Assembly: GCF_021183625.1 (NCBI RefSeq)
Contig: NZ_CP089214.1
Span: 5,580,001 to 5,644,000 of the forward strand
DNA: 64,000 bases
Source: Nocardia asteroides
GTDB lineage: Bacteria; Actinomycetota; Actinomycetes; Mycobacteriales; Mycobacteriaceae
Direction: 5' to 3'
In this document: positions 54,211 through 63,168 of the stretch, piece after piece
Position numbering within the stretch: the first letter of the stretch is position 1
Layout: each line of letters starts with the position of its first letter
The notes under the pieces: generated by a model
The model's database searches: none
The model's input: only the letters and a program-made list of their open reading frames with translations
Told to the model about the DNA's origin: nothing
Program-made: the position numbers and the translations under genes

Positions 54211-55542
54211 GTGGAACGTAAACCACCGCGGCCGAGGCGGATCTCGGACACCTCGTCGGAGCACGAGGTCTACCTGCCGACCGGCGCGCTCTCGCCGAAT
54301 AGGCAGAACCGGGACCCGCTGCCGGACACGCTGCTCAAGCGGGTCAAGCAGTTCTCCGGCCGGCTCTCCACCGAGGCGGTGGGGTCGATGCAGGATCGGC
54401 TGCCGTTCTTCGCCGATCTGGACGCCGCGCAGCGTGCGGGCGTCCAGATGCTGGTGCAGACCGCGGTGGTGAACTTCCTGGAGTGGCTGCAGGACCCGGA
54501 GAGCGACATCCGGTTCAGCCTGGACGCCTTCCAGGTGTTCCCGCAGGATCTGGCGCGGCGGCTGACGCTGCGCCAGACCGTCGACATGGTCCGGGTGGCC
54601 ATGGAGTTCTTCGAGCAGTGGCTGCCCGCGCTGGCCCGCAACGACCGGCAGCTGGTCGCGCTCACCGAGGCGGTGCTGCGGTACGGGCGTGAGCTCGGCT
54701 TCGCGGCCGCCTCGGTGTACGCCAGCGCGGCGGAGTCGAGGGGCGCGTGGGACACCCGGCTGGAGGCGCTGGTGGTGGATGCCGTCGTACGCGGCGACAC
54801 CGGGCCGGACATGCTCTCCAGGGCCGCCACGTTGAACTGGGACGCCACCGCGCCCGCCACCGTGCTCGTCGGCATCCCGCCGCGCGAGCAGGGCGTCTCC
54901 GCGGTCGGCGGGGTGCACACCATCGCGGCGCGGCACGACCGGGCCGCGCTCGCGGTGGTGCAGGGCACCAGGCTGGTGATGGTGGTCAGCGGGCCGCTCG
55001 GCGAGGCGGGGCAGGAGTCGGCGTTCCTCGGCGACCTGCTCGCCGAGGTCTTCTCCGACGGACCGGTGGTGATCGGGCCGACCACCCGCACGCTCGGCGC
55101 CGCGCACGCCAGCGCGGTGGAGGCGCTGGCCGGGATGGAGGCGGTGGTCGGCTGGCGCGCCGCGCCGCGGCCGGTGCACGCTGCGGAGTTGTTACCGGAA
55201 CGCGCCTTGTTGGGGGACCGTGCTGCGGTCGAGGCGATGGTGGACTACGTTGTGCTTCCGTTGGCAGCGGCCGGTTCGGCCCTGGCGGACACCCTGGATG
55301 CCTACCTCGATTGCGGGGGCGCGGTCGAGACTTGCGCCCGCCAGCTGTACATCCATCCAAATACTGTGCGCTATCGCCTGAAGCGCATCGCGGAAGTCAC
55401 CGGCCGGGATCCGATGAATTCGCGCGATGCCTACGTGCTCAGGATCGCCGCCACAGTGGGTCGTTTGACACGAACTCGTAACGAATCGTCATCAACATCA
55501 TCAGAAGACACTTCTTCCCCAGCCGGTTCGGACGGACTGTAA
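54211..55542 (+). CDS. mabR: MabR-type regulator (PucR/CdaR-like helix-turn-helix)
   Basis: 443 residues, GTG start with GGAAGGGA upstream. N-terminal sensor-like region (LLKRVKQFSGRLSTEAVGSMQDRLPFF), a central diverged GGDEF-like part (VVSGPLG, SDGPVVIGPTTRTLGAAH), and a C-terminal PucR helix-turn-helix with LDAYLDCGGAVETCARQLYIHPNTVRYRLKRIAEVTGRDP. By position it is the orthologue of Rv2242, MabR, which activates the FAS-II mycolate operon of M. tuberculosis in response to long-chain acyl-CoA. The Ser/Thr-rich tail (ESSSTSSEDTSS) is local. It would act on the inverted repeat at 55585-55603. Confidence 0.9.
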   Translation: MERKPPRPRRISDTSSEHEVYLPTGALSPNRQNRDPLPDTLLKRVKQFSGRLSTEAVGSMQDRLPFFADLDAAQRAGVQMLVQTAVVNFLEWLQDPESDIRFSLDAFQVFPQDLARRLTLRQTVDMVRVAMEFFEQWLPALARNDRQLVALTEAVLRYGRELGFAAASVYASAAESRGAWDTRLEALVVDAVVRGDTGPDMLSRAATLNWDATAPATVLVGIPPREQGVSAVGGVHTIAARHDRAALAVVQGTRLVMVVSGPLGEAGQESAFLGDLLAEVFSDGPVVIGPTTRTLGAAHASAVEALAGMEAVVGWRAAPRPVHAAELLPERALLGDRAAVEAMVDYVVLPLAAAGSALADTLDAYLDCGGAVETCARQLYIHPNTVRYRLKRIAEVTGRDPMNSRDAYVLRIAATVGRLTRTRNESSSTSSEDTSSPAGSDGL

Positions 55543-55584
55543 CGGCCAACCCGGTCCGGTCGATCGGCCCGCTCCACGAGGGCG

Positions 55585-55603
55585 TTTGTGGGACCTCCAC
55601 AAA
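55585..55603. promoter_or_regulatory. Candidate MabR operator upstream of fabD
   Basis: TTTGTGG (55585-55591) and CCACAAA (55597-55603) are perfect inverted 7-base arms with a 5-base spacer, in the 128-base gap between mabR and fabD. The position matches the site where MabR regulates the fabD operon in mycobacteria. The exact published operator was not compared. Confidence 0.55.
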
Positions 55604-55670
55604 ACGAATCGGAAACCTTCATCGGTGCCGACATCTCGTAGTAGGTGCCTCACAGTGTTTTCTTAGAGAC

Positions 55671-56585
55671 GTGATCGCGTTGCTCGCACCCGGACAGGGT
55701 TCCCAGACACCCGGCATGCTCGTGCCCTGGCTCGAGGTGCCCGGCGCTGCCGACCGCCTCGCGCTCTGGAGCAAGGCGTCGGGGCTGGATCTGGTCCGCC
55801 TCGGCACCACCGCCACCGCGGAGGAGATCACCGACACCGCGGTGACCCAGCCGCTCGTGGTCGCCGCGGCGCTGCTCGCGTTCGCGGAGATCGATCCGGA
55901 TTCGCTCCCGGCGGATACCATCGTGGCCGGGCACTCGGTGGGCGAGCTCGCCGCGGCCGCCGTGGCAGGCGTCATCTCGCCGGACGAGGCGGTCACCCTG
56001 GCCGCGATCCGCGGCGCGGAGATGGCGAAGGCGTGCGCGCTGGAGCCGACCGGGATGTCAGCGGTGCTCGGCGGCGACGAAGCCGCCGTGCTCGCCCGGC
56101 TTGCGGAGCTCGACCTGGTTCCGGCCAATCGCAACGCGGCCGGGCAGATCGTGGCCGCCGGCGCGGTGGAGGCCCTCGCGGAACTCGCCGCCAACCCGCC
56201 GGAGAAGGCGCGCATCCGCGCCCTTCCGGTGGCGGGTGCGTTCCACACCGCGTACATGGCGCCCGCTCAGGACGCCGTGGCCACGGCGATCGCGAAGATC
56301 ACACCCGGCGAGCCGGTCCGCACCCTGCTCTCCAATTTCGACGGCAAGCCGGTGGCTTCCGGGCAGGACGCGATCGACAAGCTCGCGGCGCAGGTCACCC
56401 GCCCCGTGCGGTGGGATCTGTGCACCGAGACCAGCAGGCGGGCCGGAGTCTCGGCGGTGGCGGAGCTGCCACCGGCGGGCACCCTCGTCGGCATCGCGAA
56501 GCGGGAGCTGAAGGGAACGCCGACGCTGGCGCTGAAAACCCCCGAAGACCTCCCCGCGTTGGCCGCGCTCACGAGCTCCGGCTAG
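55671..56585 (+). CDS. fabD: Malonyl-CoA:ACP transacylase
   Basis: 304 residues, GTG start (MIALLAPGQGSQTPGM). Catalytic Ser in AGHSVGELAA (GHSxG), Arg in AIRGAEM, and His in AGAFHTAYM. It loads malonyl groups from CoA to AcpM for FAS-II elongation of meromycolate precursors. Collinear with Rv2243 of M. tuberculosis and the first structural gene of the operon fabD-acpM-kasA. Confidence 0.95.
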   Translation: MIALLAPGQGSQTPGMLVPWLEVPGAADRLALWSKASGLDLVRLGTTATAEEITDTAVTQPLVVAAALLAFAEIDPDSLPADTIVAGHSVGELAAAAVAGVISPDEAVTLAAIRGAEMAKACALEPTGMSAVLGGDEAAVLARLAELDLVPANRNAAGQIVAAGAVEALAELAANPPEKARIRALPVAGAFHTAYMAPAQDAVATAIAKITPGEPVRTLLSNFDGKPVASGQDAIDKLAAQVTRPVRWDLCTETSRRAGVSAVAELPPAGTLVGIAKRELKGTPTLALKTPEDLPALAALTSSG

Positions 56586-56710
56586 CTTTCCCACCGGTCG
56601 CGCGGCAATCGACACGCGACCGTGACCCGGCCGGACGGTAACCAAAGTCCGGTTCGGATCGAAAACCCAGTAGAGCCCTACTCAGCAGAAACAAGAAGGG
56701 AGCCACCAAA

Positions 56711-57013
56711 GTGGCCGCTCTGACCCAGGAACAAATCGTCGAGGAACTCGGCAAGATCGTCGAAGAGGTGACGGGTATCGAGCCGTCCGAGGTGACGCTC
56801 GAGAAGTCCTTCGTCGATGACCTGGATATCGACTCGCTGTCCATGGTCGAGATCGCCGTGCAGCTCGAGGACAAGTTCGGTGTGAAGATCCCGGACGAGG
56901 ATCTGGCGAGCCTCAAGACCGTCGGCGACGGCGTCGCGTACGTCCAGAAGCTGGAGTCCGACAACACGGAGCTCGCCGCCGAGCTCAAGGCCAAGTTCGA
57001 CAGCGCCGAGTAG
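56711..57013 (+). CDS. acpM: Meromycolate extension acyl carrier protein
   Basis: 100 residues, GTG start with AAGGGAG upstream. The phosphopantetheine Ser lies in DLDIDSLSMVEIA. The C-terminal extension (QKLESDNTELAAELKAKFDSAE) beyond the ~78-residue E. coli ACP core is the mark of mycobacterial-type AcpM, which carries C16-C50+ chains in mycolate synthesis. It sits 10 bases before kasA. Confidence 0.95.
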   Translation: MAALTQEQIVEELGKIVEEVTGIEPSEVTLEKSFVDDLDIDSLSMVEIAVQLEDKFGVKIPDEDLASLKTVGDGVAYVQKLESDNTELAAELKAKFDSAE

Positions 57014-57023
57014 GAACCGAACA

Positions 57024-58274
57024 GTGACCACTCCTTCCACCAAGAACGGGAACTTTCCCAACGTCGTCGTCACGAGCCTGGCGGCGACCACGTCGATCGC
57101 CGGTGACGTCGATGCGACGTGGAAGGGACTCCTCAACGGCGAGAGCGGCATCGACGTTCTCGAGGATGACTTCATCGAGGAATACGACCTGCCGGTCCGC
57201 ATCGGCGGCCACCTGAAGGTGCAGCCGGAGACCCTGCTGACCAGGGTCGAGGCCCGGCGCATGTCCTACGTGGAGCAGCTCTCGACCGTGCTCGGTCGTG
57301 AGGTCTGGCGCAATGCCGGCAGCCCGGAGGTCGATCCCGAACGCCTCGGCGTCGCGATCGGCACCGGCCTCGGCGGCGGCGACGCCCTCATCGACTCGGT
57401 CGACAAGCTGAAGAACGGTGGCTACCGCAAGGTCTCGCCGCTGGCCGTGCAGATGGTCATGCCGAACGGCCCCTCCGCGGTCGTCGGCCTCGAATTGAAG
57501 GCGCGGGCAGGAGTGGTCACTCCGGTCTCGGCGTGCTCGTCCGGCTCCGAGGCCATCGCCAACGCATGGCGGATGATCGTCATGGGCGATGCCGACATCG
57601 TCGTCACCGGCGGTGTCGAGGGTTTCATCGACGCGGTGCCGATCGCGGCGTTCTCCATGATGCGCGCGATGAGCACCCGCAACGACGATCCGAGGGGCGC
57701 CTCGCGCCCCTTCGACAAGGATCGGGACGGCTTCGTGTTCGGCGAGGCGGGCGCCCTCATGGTCATCGAGACCGAGGAGCACGCCAAGGCCCGCGGCGCC
57801 ACCATCCACGCGAGGCTGCTCGGCGCGGGGATCACCTCCGACGGCTTCCACCTGGTGGCCCCGGACCCCGAGGGCAGTGGCGCCGCGCGCGCCATCACCC
57901 GTGCGCTGCAGACCGCCGGTCTGCAGAAGAGCGACATCACCCACATCAACGCGCACGCGACCGCCACCCCGATCGGCGACACCGCCGAGGCGAAGGCGAT
58001 CGGCAAGTCGCTGGGTAACCACGCTTCGGTGTACGCGCCGAAGTCGGCCCTCGGGCACTCGATCGGCGCGGTGGGCGCACTGGAGTCGGTGCTCACCGTG
58101 CTCAGCATCCGGGACGGCATCGTCCCGCCGACGCTGAACCTGGAGAACCAGGATCCGGAGATCGATCTCGACGTGGTGCACGGGGAAGCCCGGCGCCAGG
58201 AAATCGAGTACGCGGTCAACAACTCCTTCGGTTTCGGCGGGCACAACGTGGCGCTCGCCTTCGGTCGGGCCTGA
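57024..58274 (+). CDS. kasA: Beta-ketoacyl-ACP synthase KasA
   Basis: 416 residues, GTG start. Thiolase-fold condensing enzyme with nucleophile Cys in VSACSSGSEAIANA (near residue 171), His in NAHATATPIGD and His in KSALGHSIGAVGALE. Collinear with M. tuberculosis KasA (PSTKNGNFPNVVVTSLAATTSIAGD start). It elongates acyl-AcpM by two carbons using malonyl-AcpM. A strong terminator hairpin follows at 58304, so accD6 is probably transcribed separately. No kasB follows, although it does in mycobacteria. Confidence 0.95.
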   Translation: MTTPSTKNGNFPNVVVTSLAATTSIAGDVDATWKGLLNGESGIDVLEDDFIEEYDLPVRIGGHLKVQPETLLTRVEARRMSYVEQLSTVLGREVWRNAGSPEVDPERLGVAIGTGLGGGDALIDSVDKLKNGGYRKVSPLAVQMVMPNGPSAVVGLELKARAGVVTPVSACSSGSEAIANAWRMIVMGDADIVVTGGVEGFIDAVPIAAFSMMRAMSTRNDDPRGASRPFDKDRDGFVFGEAGALMVIETEEHAKARGATIHARLLGAGITSDGFHLVAPDPEGSGAARAITRALQTAGLQKSDITHINAHATATPIGDTAEAKAIGKSLGNHASVYAPKSALGHSIGAVGALESVLTVLSIRDGIVPPTLNLENQDPEIDLDVVHGEARRQEIEYAVNNSFGFGGHNVALAFGRA

Positions 58275-58303
58275 GCAACACCGACCGCACAACGGAATAC
58301 GAC

Positions 58304-58332
58304 GGGGGCCTGGCGATTCGCCGGGCCCCCTT
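58304..58332 (+). terminator. Intrinsic terminator after kasA
   Basis: A 12-base stem (58304-58315 with 58319-58330, one G-T pair) closes on a 3-base loop and is followed by TT. The stem begins with GGGGGCC. It is the strongest terminator-like hairpin in the window and would end the fabD-acpM-kasA transcript. Confidence 0.7.
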
Positions 58333-58419
58333 CGGTCCTCAGAGAACTTCTCTCGCCGGGCGCGGCGCCATCGCATGCTGCCGTCGGCCGACCCTGACCT
58401 CGAACAGGAGGTGAGCGCG

Positions 58420-59856
58420 ATGACGATCATGGCCCCCGCGTTCCAACCGGACACCGCCACCGATCCGCGCGACCCGCTCGGCCGGCTGGAGCGGTTCTTC
58501 GACGCGGGCACGCTCCTGCCGCTGCACCCGCGCGACCGCTCCGGCGTGCTCGCCGCGATCGGCGAGGTGGACGGGGTGCGCACCGTCGCCTACTGCTCGG
58601 ACGCCACCGTGATGGGCGGCGCCATGGGCGTGGACGGCTGCAAGCACATCGTCTCCGCGATCGACACCGCGCTGGATTCCGGCGCGCCGGTGGTCGGGCT
58701 GTGGCACTCCGGCGGTGCCAGGCTGGCCGAGGGCGTCGAGGCGCTGCACGCGGTCGGGCTGGTCTTCGAGGCCATGGTCCGCGCCTCCGGGCGGATCCCG
58801 CAGCTCTCCGTCGTGCTCGGCTTCGCCGCGGGCGGCGCCGCCTACGGCCCCGCGCTCACCGACATCGTGATCATGGCGCCCGAGGGGCGGGTCTTCGTGA
58901 CCGGCCCCGACGTGGTGCGCAGCGTTACCGGCGAGCAGGTCGACATGGCCACGCTCGGCGGGCCGGAGACGCACGGCAAGAAGTCCGGCGTCACGCACAT
59001 CGTCGCGAACGACGAGGCCGACGCGCTGCACCGGGCCCGCCGGCTGGTCTCGATGTTCGCCGAGCAGGGCGAGTTCGACCTGGCCGCGGCGGCGCGCGGC
59101 GACGTCGACCTCAAGGCGCTGCTGCCGGAGTCGCCGCGCCGGGCCTACGACGTCAAGCCGGTGCTGCACGAGCTGCTCGACAACGTCGACGGTGAATCCA
59201 CCTTCGAGGAGCTGCAGGGCGGGTACGCGCGCAGCATGGTCACCGGGCTCGGCAGGCTGGGCGGGCGCACCGTCGGCGTGCTCGCCAACAACCCGCTGCG
59301 GCTCGGCGGCTGCCTGAACTCGGCGAGCGCCGAGAAGGCCGCCCGCTTCGTGCGGCTCTGCGACGCCTTCGGGATTCCGCTGGTCGTGCTCACCGACGTC
59401 CCCGGCTACCTGCCCGGCGTGAGCCAGGAGTGGGACGGGGTCGTGCGCCGCGGCGCCAAGCTGCTGCACGCCTTCGCCGAGGCCAGGGTGCCGCGCGTGA
59501 CGCTGGTGACCCGCAAGATCTACGGCGGTGCCTACATCGCCATGAACGCCCGCGCGCTCGGCGCCACCGCGGTCTACGCCTGGCCCGGCTCCGAGGTCGC
59601 GGTGATGGGGGCCAAGGCCGCCGTCGGCATCCTGCACAAGAAGGCGCTCGCCGCCGCGCCGGAGGGGGCCGAGCGCGAGGCGCTGCACGAGCGGCTCACC
59701 GCCGAGCACGAGCAGATCGCAGGCGGCGTGGAGCGGGCCGTCGCCATCGGGGTGGTGGACGAGGTCATCGACCCGGCCCGCACCCGCAGCAGGCTGGCCG
59801 CCGCGCTGGCGTCGGTGCCGGCGGTGCCGAGCCATCACAAGAACATCCCGCTCTAG
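58420..59856 (+). CDS. accD6: Acyl-CoA carboxylase beta (carboxyltransferase) subunit AccD6
   Basis: 478 residues from the ATG with AGGAGG 8 bases upstream (MTIMAPAFQPD). Crotonase-fold carboxyltransferase of the acetyl/propionyl-CoA carboxylase type, with acyl-CoA and biotin-site motifs SGGARLAEGVEAL, GFAAGGAAYGPALTD, TDVPGYLPGVSQEW and GGAYIAMNARALG. It supplies malonyl-CoA for FAS-II with a biotinylated AccA3 encoded elsewhere. The position after kasA matches Rv2247. Confidence 0.94.
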   Translation: MTIMAPAFQPDTATDPRDPLGRLERFFDAGTLLPLHPRDRSGVLAAIGEVDGVRTVAYCSDATVMGGAMGVDGCKHIVSAIDTALDSGAPVVGLWHSGGARLAEGVEALHAVGLVFEAMVRASGRIPQLSVVLGFAAGGAAYGPALTDIVIMAPEGRVFVTGPDVVRSVTGEQVDMATLGGPETHGKKSGVTHIVANDEADALHRARRLVSMFAEQGEFDLAAAARGDVDLKALLPESPRRAYDVKPVLHELLDNVDGESTFEELQGGYARSMVTGLGRLGGRTVGVLANNPLRLGGCLNSASAEKAARFVRLCDAFGIPLVVLTDVPGYLPGVSQEWDGVVRRGAKLLHAFAEARVPRVTLVTRKIYGGAYIAMNARALGATAVYAWPGSEVAVMGAKAAVGILHKKALAAAPEGAEREALHERLTAEHEQIAGGVERAVAIGVVDEVIDPARTRSRLAAALASVPAVPSHHKNIPL

Positions 59857-59884
59857 CAGGCGGTTCCGGCGGTAGCATCGCCGG

Positions 59885-60319
59885 ATGCGCTACCAGGATC
59901 TCGCCGACGTGTCGTGCTCGATCACCCGGCCGCTCGTCGTGTTCGGGGACCGCTGGACGCTGCTCATCCTCAAGTGCTGCTTCAGCGGGATCCGGCGGTT
60001 CAACGGGTTCCAGAGCGCGCTCGGGATCTCGCGCAGCCGGTTGCTGGATCGGCTGGATCGGCTGATCGAGCACGGGATCCTGGTCAAGGCGGAGTCGGGG
60101 GAGTACCGGCTGACGCCGAAGGGGCACGACATCTACCCGGTGCTGATCGCGATCCGGGACTGGGGCGACGCGCACATGGCGCCGGACGGGCCCCCGGTGC
60201 GGTACGCGCACCGGGGGTGTGCCGGGGAGGCGCACGCGCGGCTGGGATGCGATCACTGCGGGGCCGAGATGACGGCGCGCGACGTGGTGCCCGAGCCGGT
60301 CGTGGCAGGCCCGGGCTGA
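59885..60319 (+). CDS. HxlR-family transcriptional regulator
   Basis: 144 residues; ATG with TAGCAT 6 bases upstream, so probably leaderless. The HxlR winged helix is seen in CSITRPLVVFGDRWTLLILKCCFSGIRRFNGFQSALGISRSRLLDRLDRLIEHGILVK. A C-terminal zinc-knuckle-like LGCDHCGAEM follows. Convergent with the nitroreductase gene, whose promoter carries a perfect 10-base-arm palindrome; HxlR proteins usually repress such redox enzymes, so that site is its likely target. Confidence 0.9.
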   Translation: MRYQDLADVSCSITRPLVVFGDRWTLLILKCCFSGIRRFNGFQSALGISRSRLLDRLDRLIEHGILVKAESGEYRLTPKGHDIYPVLIAIRDWGDAHMAPDGPPVRYAHRGCAGEAHARLGCDHCGAEMTARDVVPEPVVAGPG

Positions 60320-60351
60320 CGCGGTTGTGCCCGGATCGGGGCCCGGCGGGG

Positions 60352-61041
60352 TCAGGCGCGGTGGAAGTGGACGGTGTCGGCCAGATCGGCGCGGGTGGTG
60401 CGGAAGGTGTTGACCGGGTGCTCGGGGTCGGGGTAGCCGAAGGAGATGCCCGCGACCACGCGGTGGTCGTCCGGGATGCCGAAGTGGCGGCGGACGAAGG
60501 GGGCGTAGGTGGCGAGCGCGGCCTGCGGGGCGGCGCCGAGGCCGAGGCTCTGCGCGGCCAGCAGGAAGCTGTTCAGGTAGAGGCCGCAGTCGACGGCGGC
60601 GTAGACGCCGAGCTCGGCGGGGGTGCTCACGATCGCGACGTGCGGCGCGTCGAAGAACTCGAAGTTGCGCATGGTCTGCCGGAAGGCGGCCGCCCGGTCG
60701 CCGCGCTCGATCCCGACGCTGGCGTAGAGCTGGCTGCCGCACTCGCGGCGCCGCTGCTGGTAGACGCCGGCGTAGCCGGGCGGGAAGGGGAAGTCGGGGC
60801 CGCCGTCGGGGGCGGTCAGGTGCTCGCCGAGCGCGGTGCGGAAGCGCTCGGTGCCCGCGCCGTCGGTGACCTCGACCCGCCAGGGCTGGGTGTTGCACCA
60901 GGACGGCGTGCGCTGCGCGGCGAGCAGCAGCTGCTCGAGGGTCTGCATCGGCGCCGGCTCGGGGCGGAACTGACGGCAGGTCCAGCGTTCGTCCAGCAGG
61001 CGCCGCAGCGCGGTGTACTGGCCGGTCTCGATCGCTGTCAT
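60352..61041 (-). CDS. Nitroreductase-family FMN oxidoreductase
   Basis: 229 residues; ATG (MTAIETGQY) with GAGGGAG upstream. Nitroreductase fold: RWTCRQFRPEP (FMN phosphate site), AQRTPSWCNTQPWRVEV, AAVDCGLYLNSFLLAAQSLGLGAAPQAALATYAPFVR, and GISFGYPDPEHPVN. It would reduce nitroaromatics, quinones or enones with NAD(P)H. Its single promoter region contains the palindrome at 61054-61078. Confidence 0.92.
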   Translation of the reverse strand: MTAIETGQYTALRRLLDERWTCRQFRPEPAPMQTLEQLLLAAQRTPSWCNTQPWRVEVTDGAGTERFRTALGEHLTAPDGGPDFPFPPGYAGVYQQRRRECGSQLYASVGIERGDRAAAFRQTMRNFEFFDAPHVAIVSTPAELGVYAAVDCGLYLNSFLLAAQSLGLGAAPQAALATYAPFVRRHFGIPDDHRVVAGISFGYPDPEHPVNTFRTTRADLADTVHFHRA

Positions 61042-61053
61042 CGGGCTCCCTCG

Positions 61054-61078
61054 GTTCGGTCTCTTTTCGAGACCGAAC
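61054..61078. promoter_or_regulatory. Perfect palindromic operator upstream of the nitroreductase gene
   Basis: Arms GTTCGGTCTC (61054-61063) and GAGACCGAAC (61069-61078) are exact complements with a 5-base spacer TTTTC. The site starts 12 bases before the nitroreductase start codon on the minus strand. A dimeric regulator, most likely the neighbouring HxlR protein, would bind here. Assignment of the regulator is inference. Confidence 0.7.
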
Positions 61079-61173
61079 AGTAGCAGCGGGATTCGCTGTC
61101 GAGAAGTGTCCGGAGGTGGACCCGGCGCGCCGGGTTCGGTGGCGTAGGCCACACTCTGCGGCACAATCGCCGC

Positions 61174-63168
61174 ATGGCCGATCTCCCCGCGGCTCGCTCC
61201 GGCCCCGACCGGGCCGGAACGGGCGCGGACCGTGCCGACCGGGACCGGAAGCGGCACGGGCGGCACTACACACCGCCCGCGCTCGCCGGATTCCTGGCGC
61301 GGCGGCTACTCGCGCACGCTCCGGCCGGGCCGGTGCTGCGGGTGCTCGACCCCGCCTGCGGAGACGGGGAGCTGCTGCTCGCGGTGGCGGGGGAGGTGGC
61401 GCGGGAGCGGCCGGGGACGCGGCTGGAGCTGGTCGGGCACGATCTGCACCCGGCGGGGCTGCGGGTGGCGCGGAGCCGGGCGGCGGCGGCCGGGGTCGCG
61501 GTGCGCTGGCGGGCCGGTGATTTCTTGGCGGCGGCGGACGCGCTGCCCGCGGGCGAGTTCCACGCGGTGATCACCAACCCGCCGTATGTGCGGACGCAGC
61601 AGCTCGGCGGGGTCGCCGCGACGGAGCTGCGGGCCAGGTACGGGCTGCGCGGGCGGATCGATCTGACGCACCCGTTCGTCGCGTCGGCGGCGCGGCTGCT
61701 CAAGCCCGGTGGGGTGCTCGGGCTGCTCTGCGCGAACCGGTACCTGACCACGCGGGCCGGGGCGAATGTGCGGGAGTTGCTGCGCGGGGAGCTGACGCCG
61801 GTCGAGCTGTACGACCTCGGGGATACGAAGCTGTTCGCGGCGGCGGTGCTGCCCGCGGTGACGATCGCGGTCAAGGGGCCGGCCGGTCTGCCGTGCCGGT
61901 ATGTCTCGGTGTACCAGGTGGGCGGTGCTGTGCCCGCCGCGGAGCCGGTCGAGCTGTTCGAGGCGGTGCTCGCGCCGCGGGGGCGGCGGATCGTGCTCGG
62001 GGAGCGGGAGTTCGCGGTGCAGGTGGGGGTGCTCGTCACCGGCGAGCCGGAGTCCGCCGGGTCCGGCCGGGTTTCCGCCGCCGGGCCGGGGGCGTCCGGC
62101 GCGGCCGCGGGGGGCGCGGATGCGGATCCGATCCCGGTAGCGGGGCGTGCGGCTCCGGGCCGCGGGAGCGCGGGGCCGTGGCGGCTCTCGCATCCGAAGC
62201 TGGATGCCTGGTTGGGGGCGATCGACGCGGCGACCTGGCGGCGCGCGGGTGAGCTGGGGCGGATCAGGGTGGGGATCAAGACGACGGCCGATTCGGTGTT
62301 CATCTCGGATCGGTGGGAGGCGGTGCGGCCGAGCCCGGAGCCGGAGCTGCTGCGTCCGCTGCTGACGCACGACGATCTGGCGCCGTGGCGGATCGAGCGC
62401 CGGCGCGATGTCCGGGTGCTGTACCCGTACGACACCGCCGTGACCCGGCGCACCCCCGTCGACCTGGCCGAATACCCGGCCGCGGCGGCCTACCTGGCGA
62501 CGCACCGGGAGACCCTGACCGCCAGGCACTACGTGGCGGCGGGCGGGCGCGCGTGGTTCGAGATCTGGGTGCCGCAGCGCCCGCACCTGTGGCGCGCGGC
62601 GAAGGTCGTCTTCCCGGACATCAGCGCCGTCCCGCGCTTCGCCCTCGACCGCTCCGGCGCGGTGGTGAACGGCGACTGCTACTGGCTCTCGCTGGCCGAG
62701 CTCGGCGAGCGGGCCGAGGAGCTGGCCGCGCTGCTCATGGGCGTCGCCAACTCCACCCTTGGGCTGCGCTGGTACGACGCGGTCTGCGGGAACCGGCTCT
62801 ACTCCGGCCGCCGCAGGTGGATCACACAGTACGTCTCCCGGATGCCGCTCCCTGACCCGGCCACCGCCGCCGCCCGCGCGGTGATCGCGCTCTCGGTCGA
62901 GCTGCAGGCGGGCCGCCCCTTCGACGCCACCGCGGCCGCGCTGCTGGACGAGCGGGTCCACGCCGCCTTCGGGCTGCGCCCGGGCTCAGGACCGGGGTCG
63001 GACCCCGATCATGGGCAGCAGGGTGCGCCTGGCGAAGTCCCGGCCCGCCTCGGCGTCGTCGATCGGGATGAGCCCGTCCGGGGTGAGCGCGAGCGAGAGC
63101 GCGAGCCGGGCCATGATCTCGGCGATCAGGTCGGGGTCGATCTGCTCGGCGGTGCCGGGCTCGCCTAG
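61174..63168 (+). CDS. Orphan adenine-specific DNA methyltransferase, TaqI-like
   Basis: 664 residues as read; true length may be about 610 if a downstream stop was lost. N-terminal methylase domain: HYTPPALAGFLARRLL, SAM loop DPACGDGELLLAVAGE, catalytic NPPYVRTQQL (N6-adenine type). Residues ~330-600 form a TaqI-type target-recognition domain (IRVGIKTTADSVFIS, ARHYVAAGGRAWFEIWVPQRP, YSGRRRWITQYVSRMPLPD). No restriction endonuclease is adjacent. The last ~55 residues are read across the 3' end of the convergent TetR gene (62986-63168) and are low in structure. Start weakly supported: CACAAT 6 bases before the ATG. Confidence 0.82.
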   Translation: MADLPAARSGPDRAGTGADRADRDRKRHGRHYTPPALAGFLARRLLAHAPAGPVLRVLDPACGDGELLLAVAGEVARERPGTRLELVGHDLHPAGLRVARSRAAAAGVAVRWRAGDFLAAADALPAGEFHAVITNPPYVRTQQLGGVAATELRARYGLRGRIDLTHPFVASAARLLKPGGVLGLLCANRYLTTRAGANVRELLRGELTPVELYDLGDTKLFAAAVLPAVTIAVKGPAGLPCRYVSVYQVGGAVPAAEPVELFEAVLAPRGRRIVLGEREFAVQVGVLVTGEPESAGSGRVSAAGPGASGAAAGGADADPIPVAGRAAPGRGSAGPWRLSHPKLDAWLGAIDAATWRRAGELGRIRVGIKTTADSVFISDRWEAVRPSPEPELLRPLLTHDDLAPWRIERRRDVRVLYPYDTAVTRRTPVDLAEYPAAAAYLATHRETLTARHYVAAGGRAWFEIWVPQRPHLWRAAKVVFPDISAVPRFALDRSGAVVNGDCYWLSLAELGERAEELAALLMGVANSTLGLRWYDAVCGNRLYSGRRRWITQYVSRMPLPDPATAAARAVIALSVELQAGRPFDATAAALLDERVHAAFGLRPGSGPGSDPDHGQQGAPGEVPARLGVVDRDEPVRGEREREREPGHDLGDQVGVDLLGGAGLA

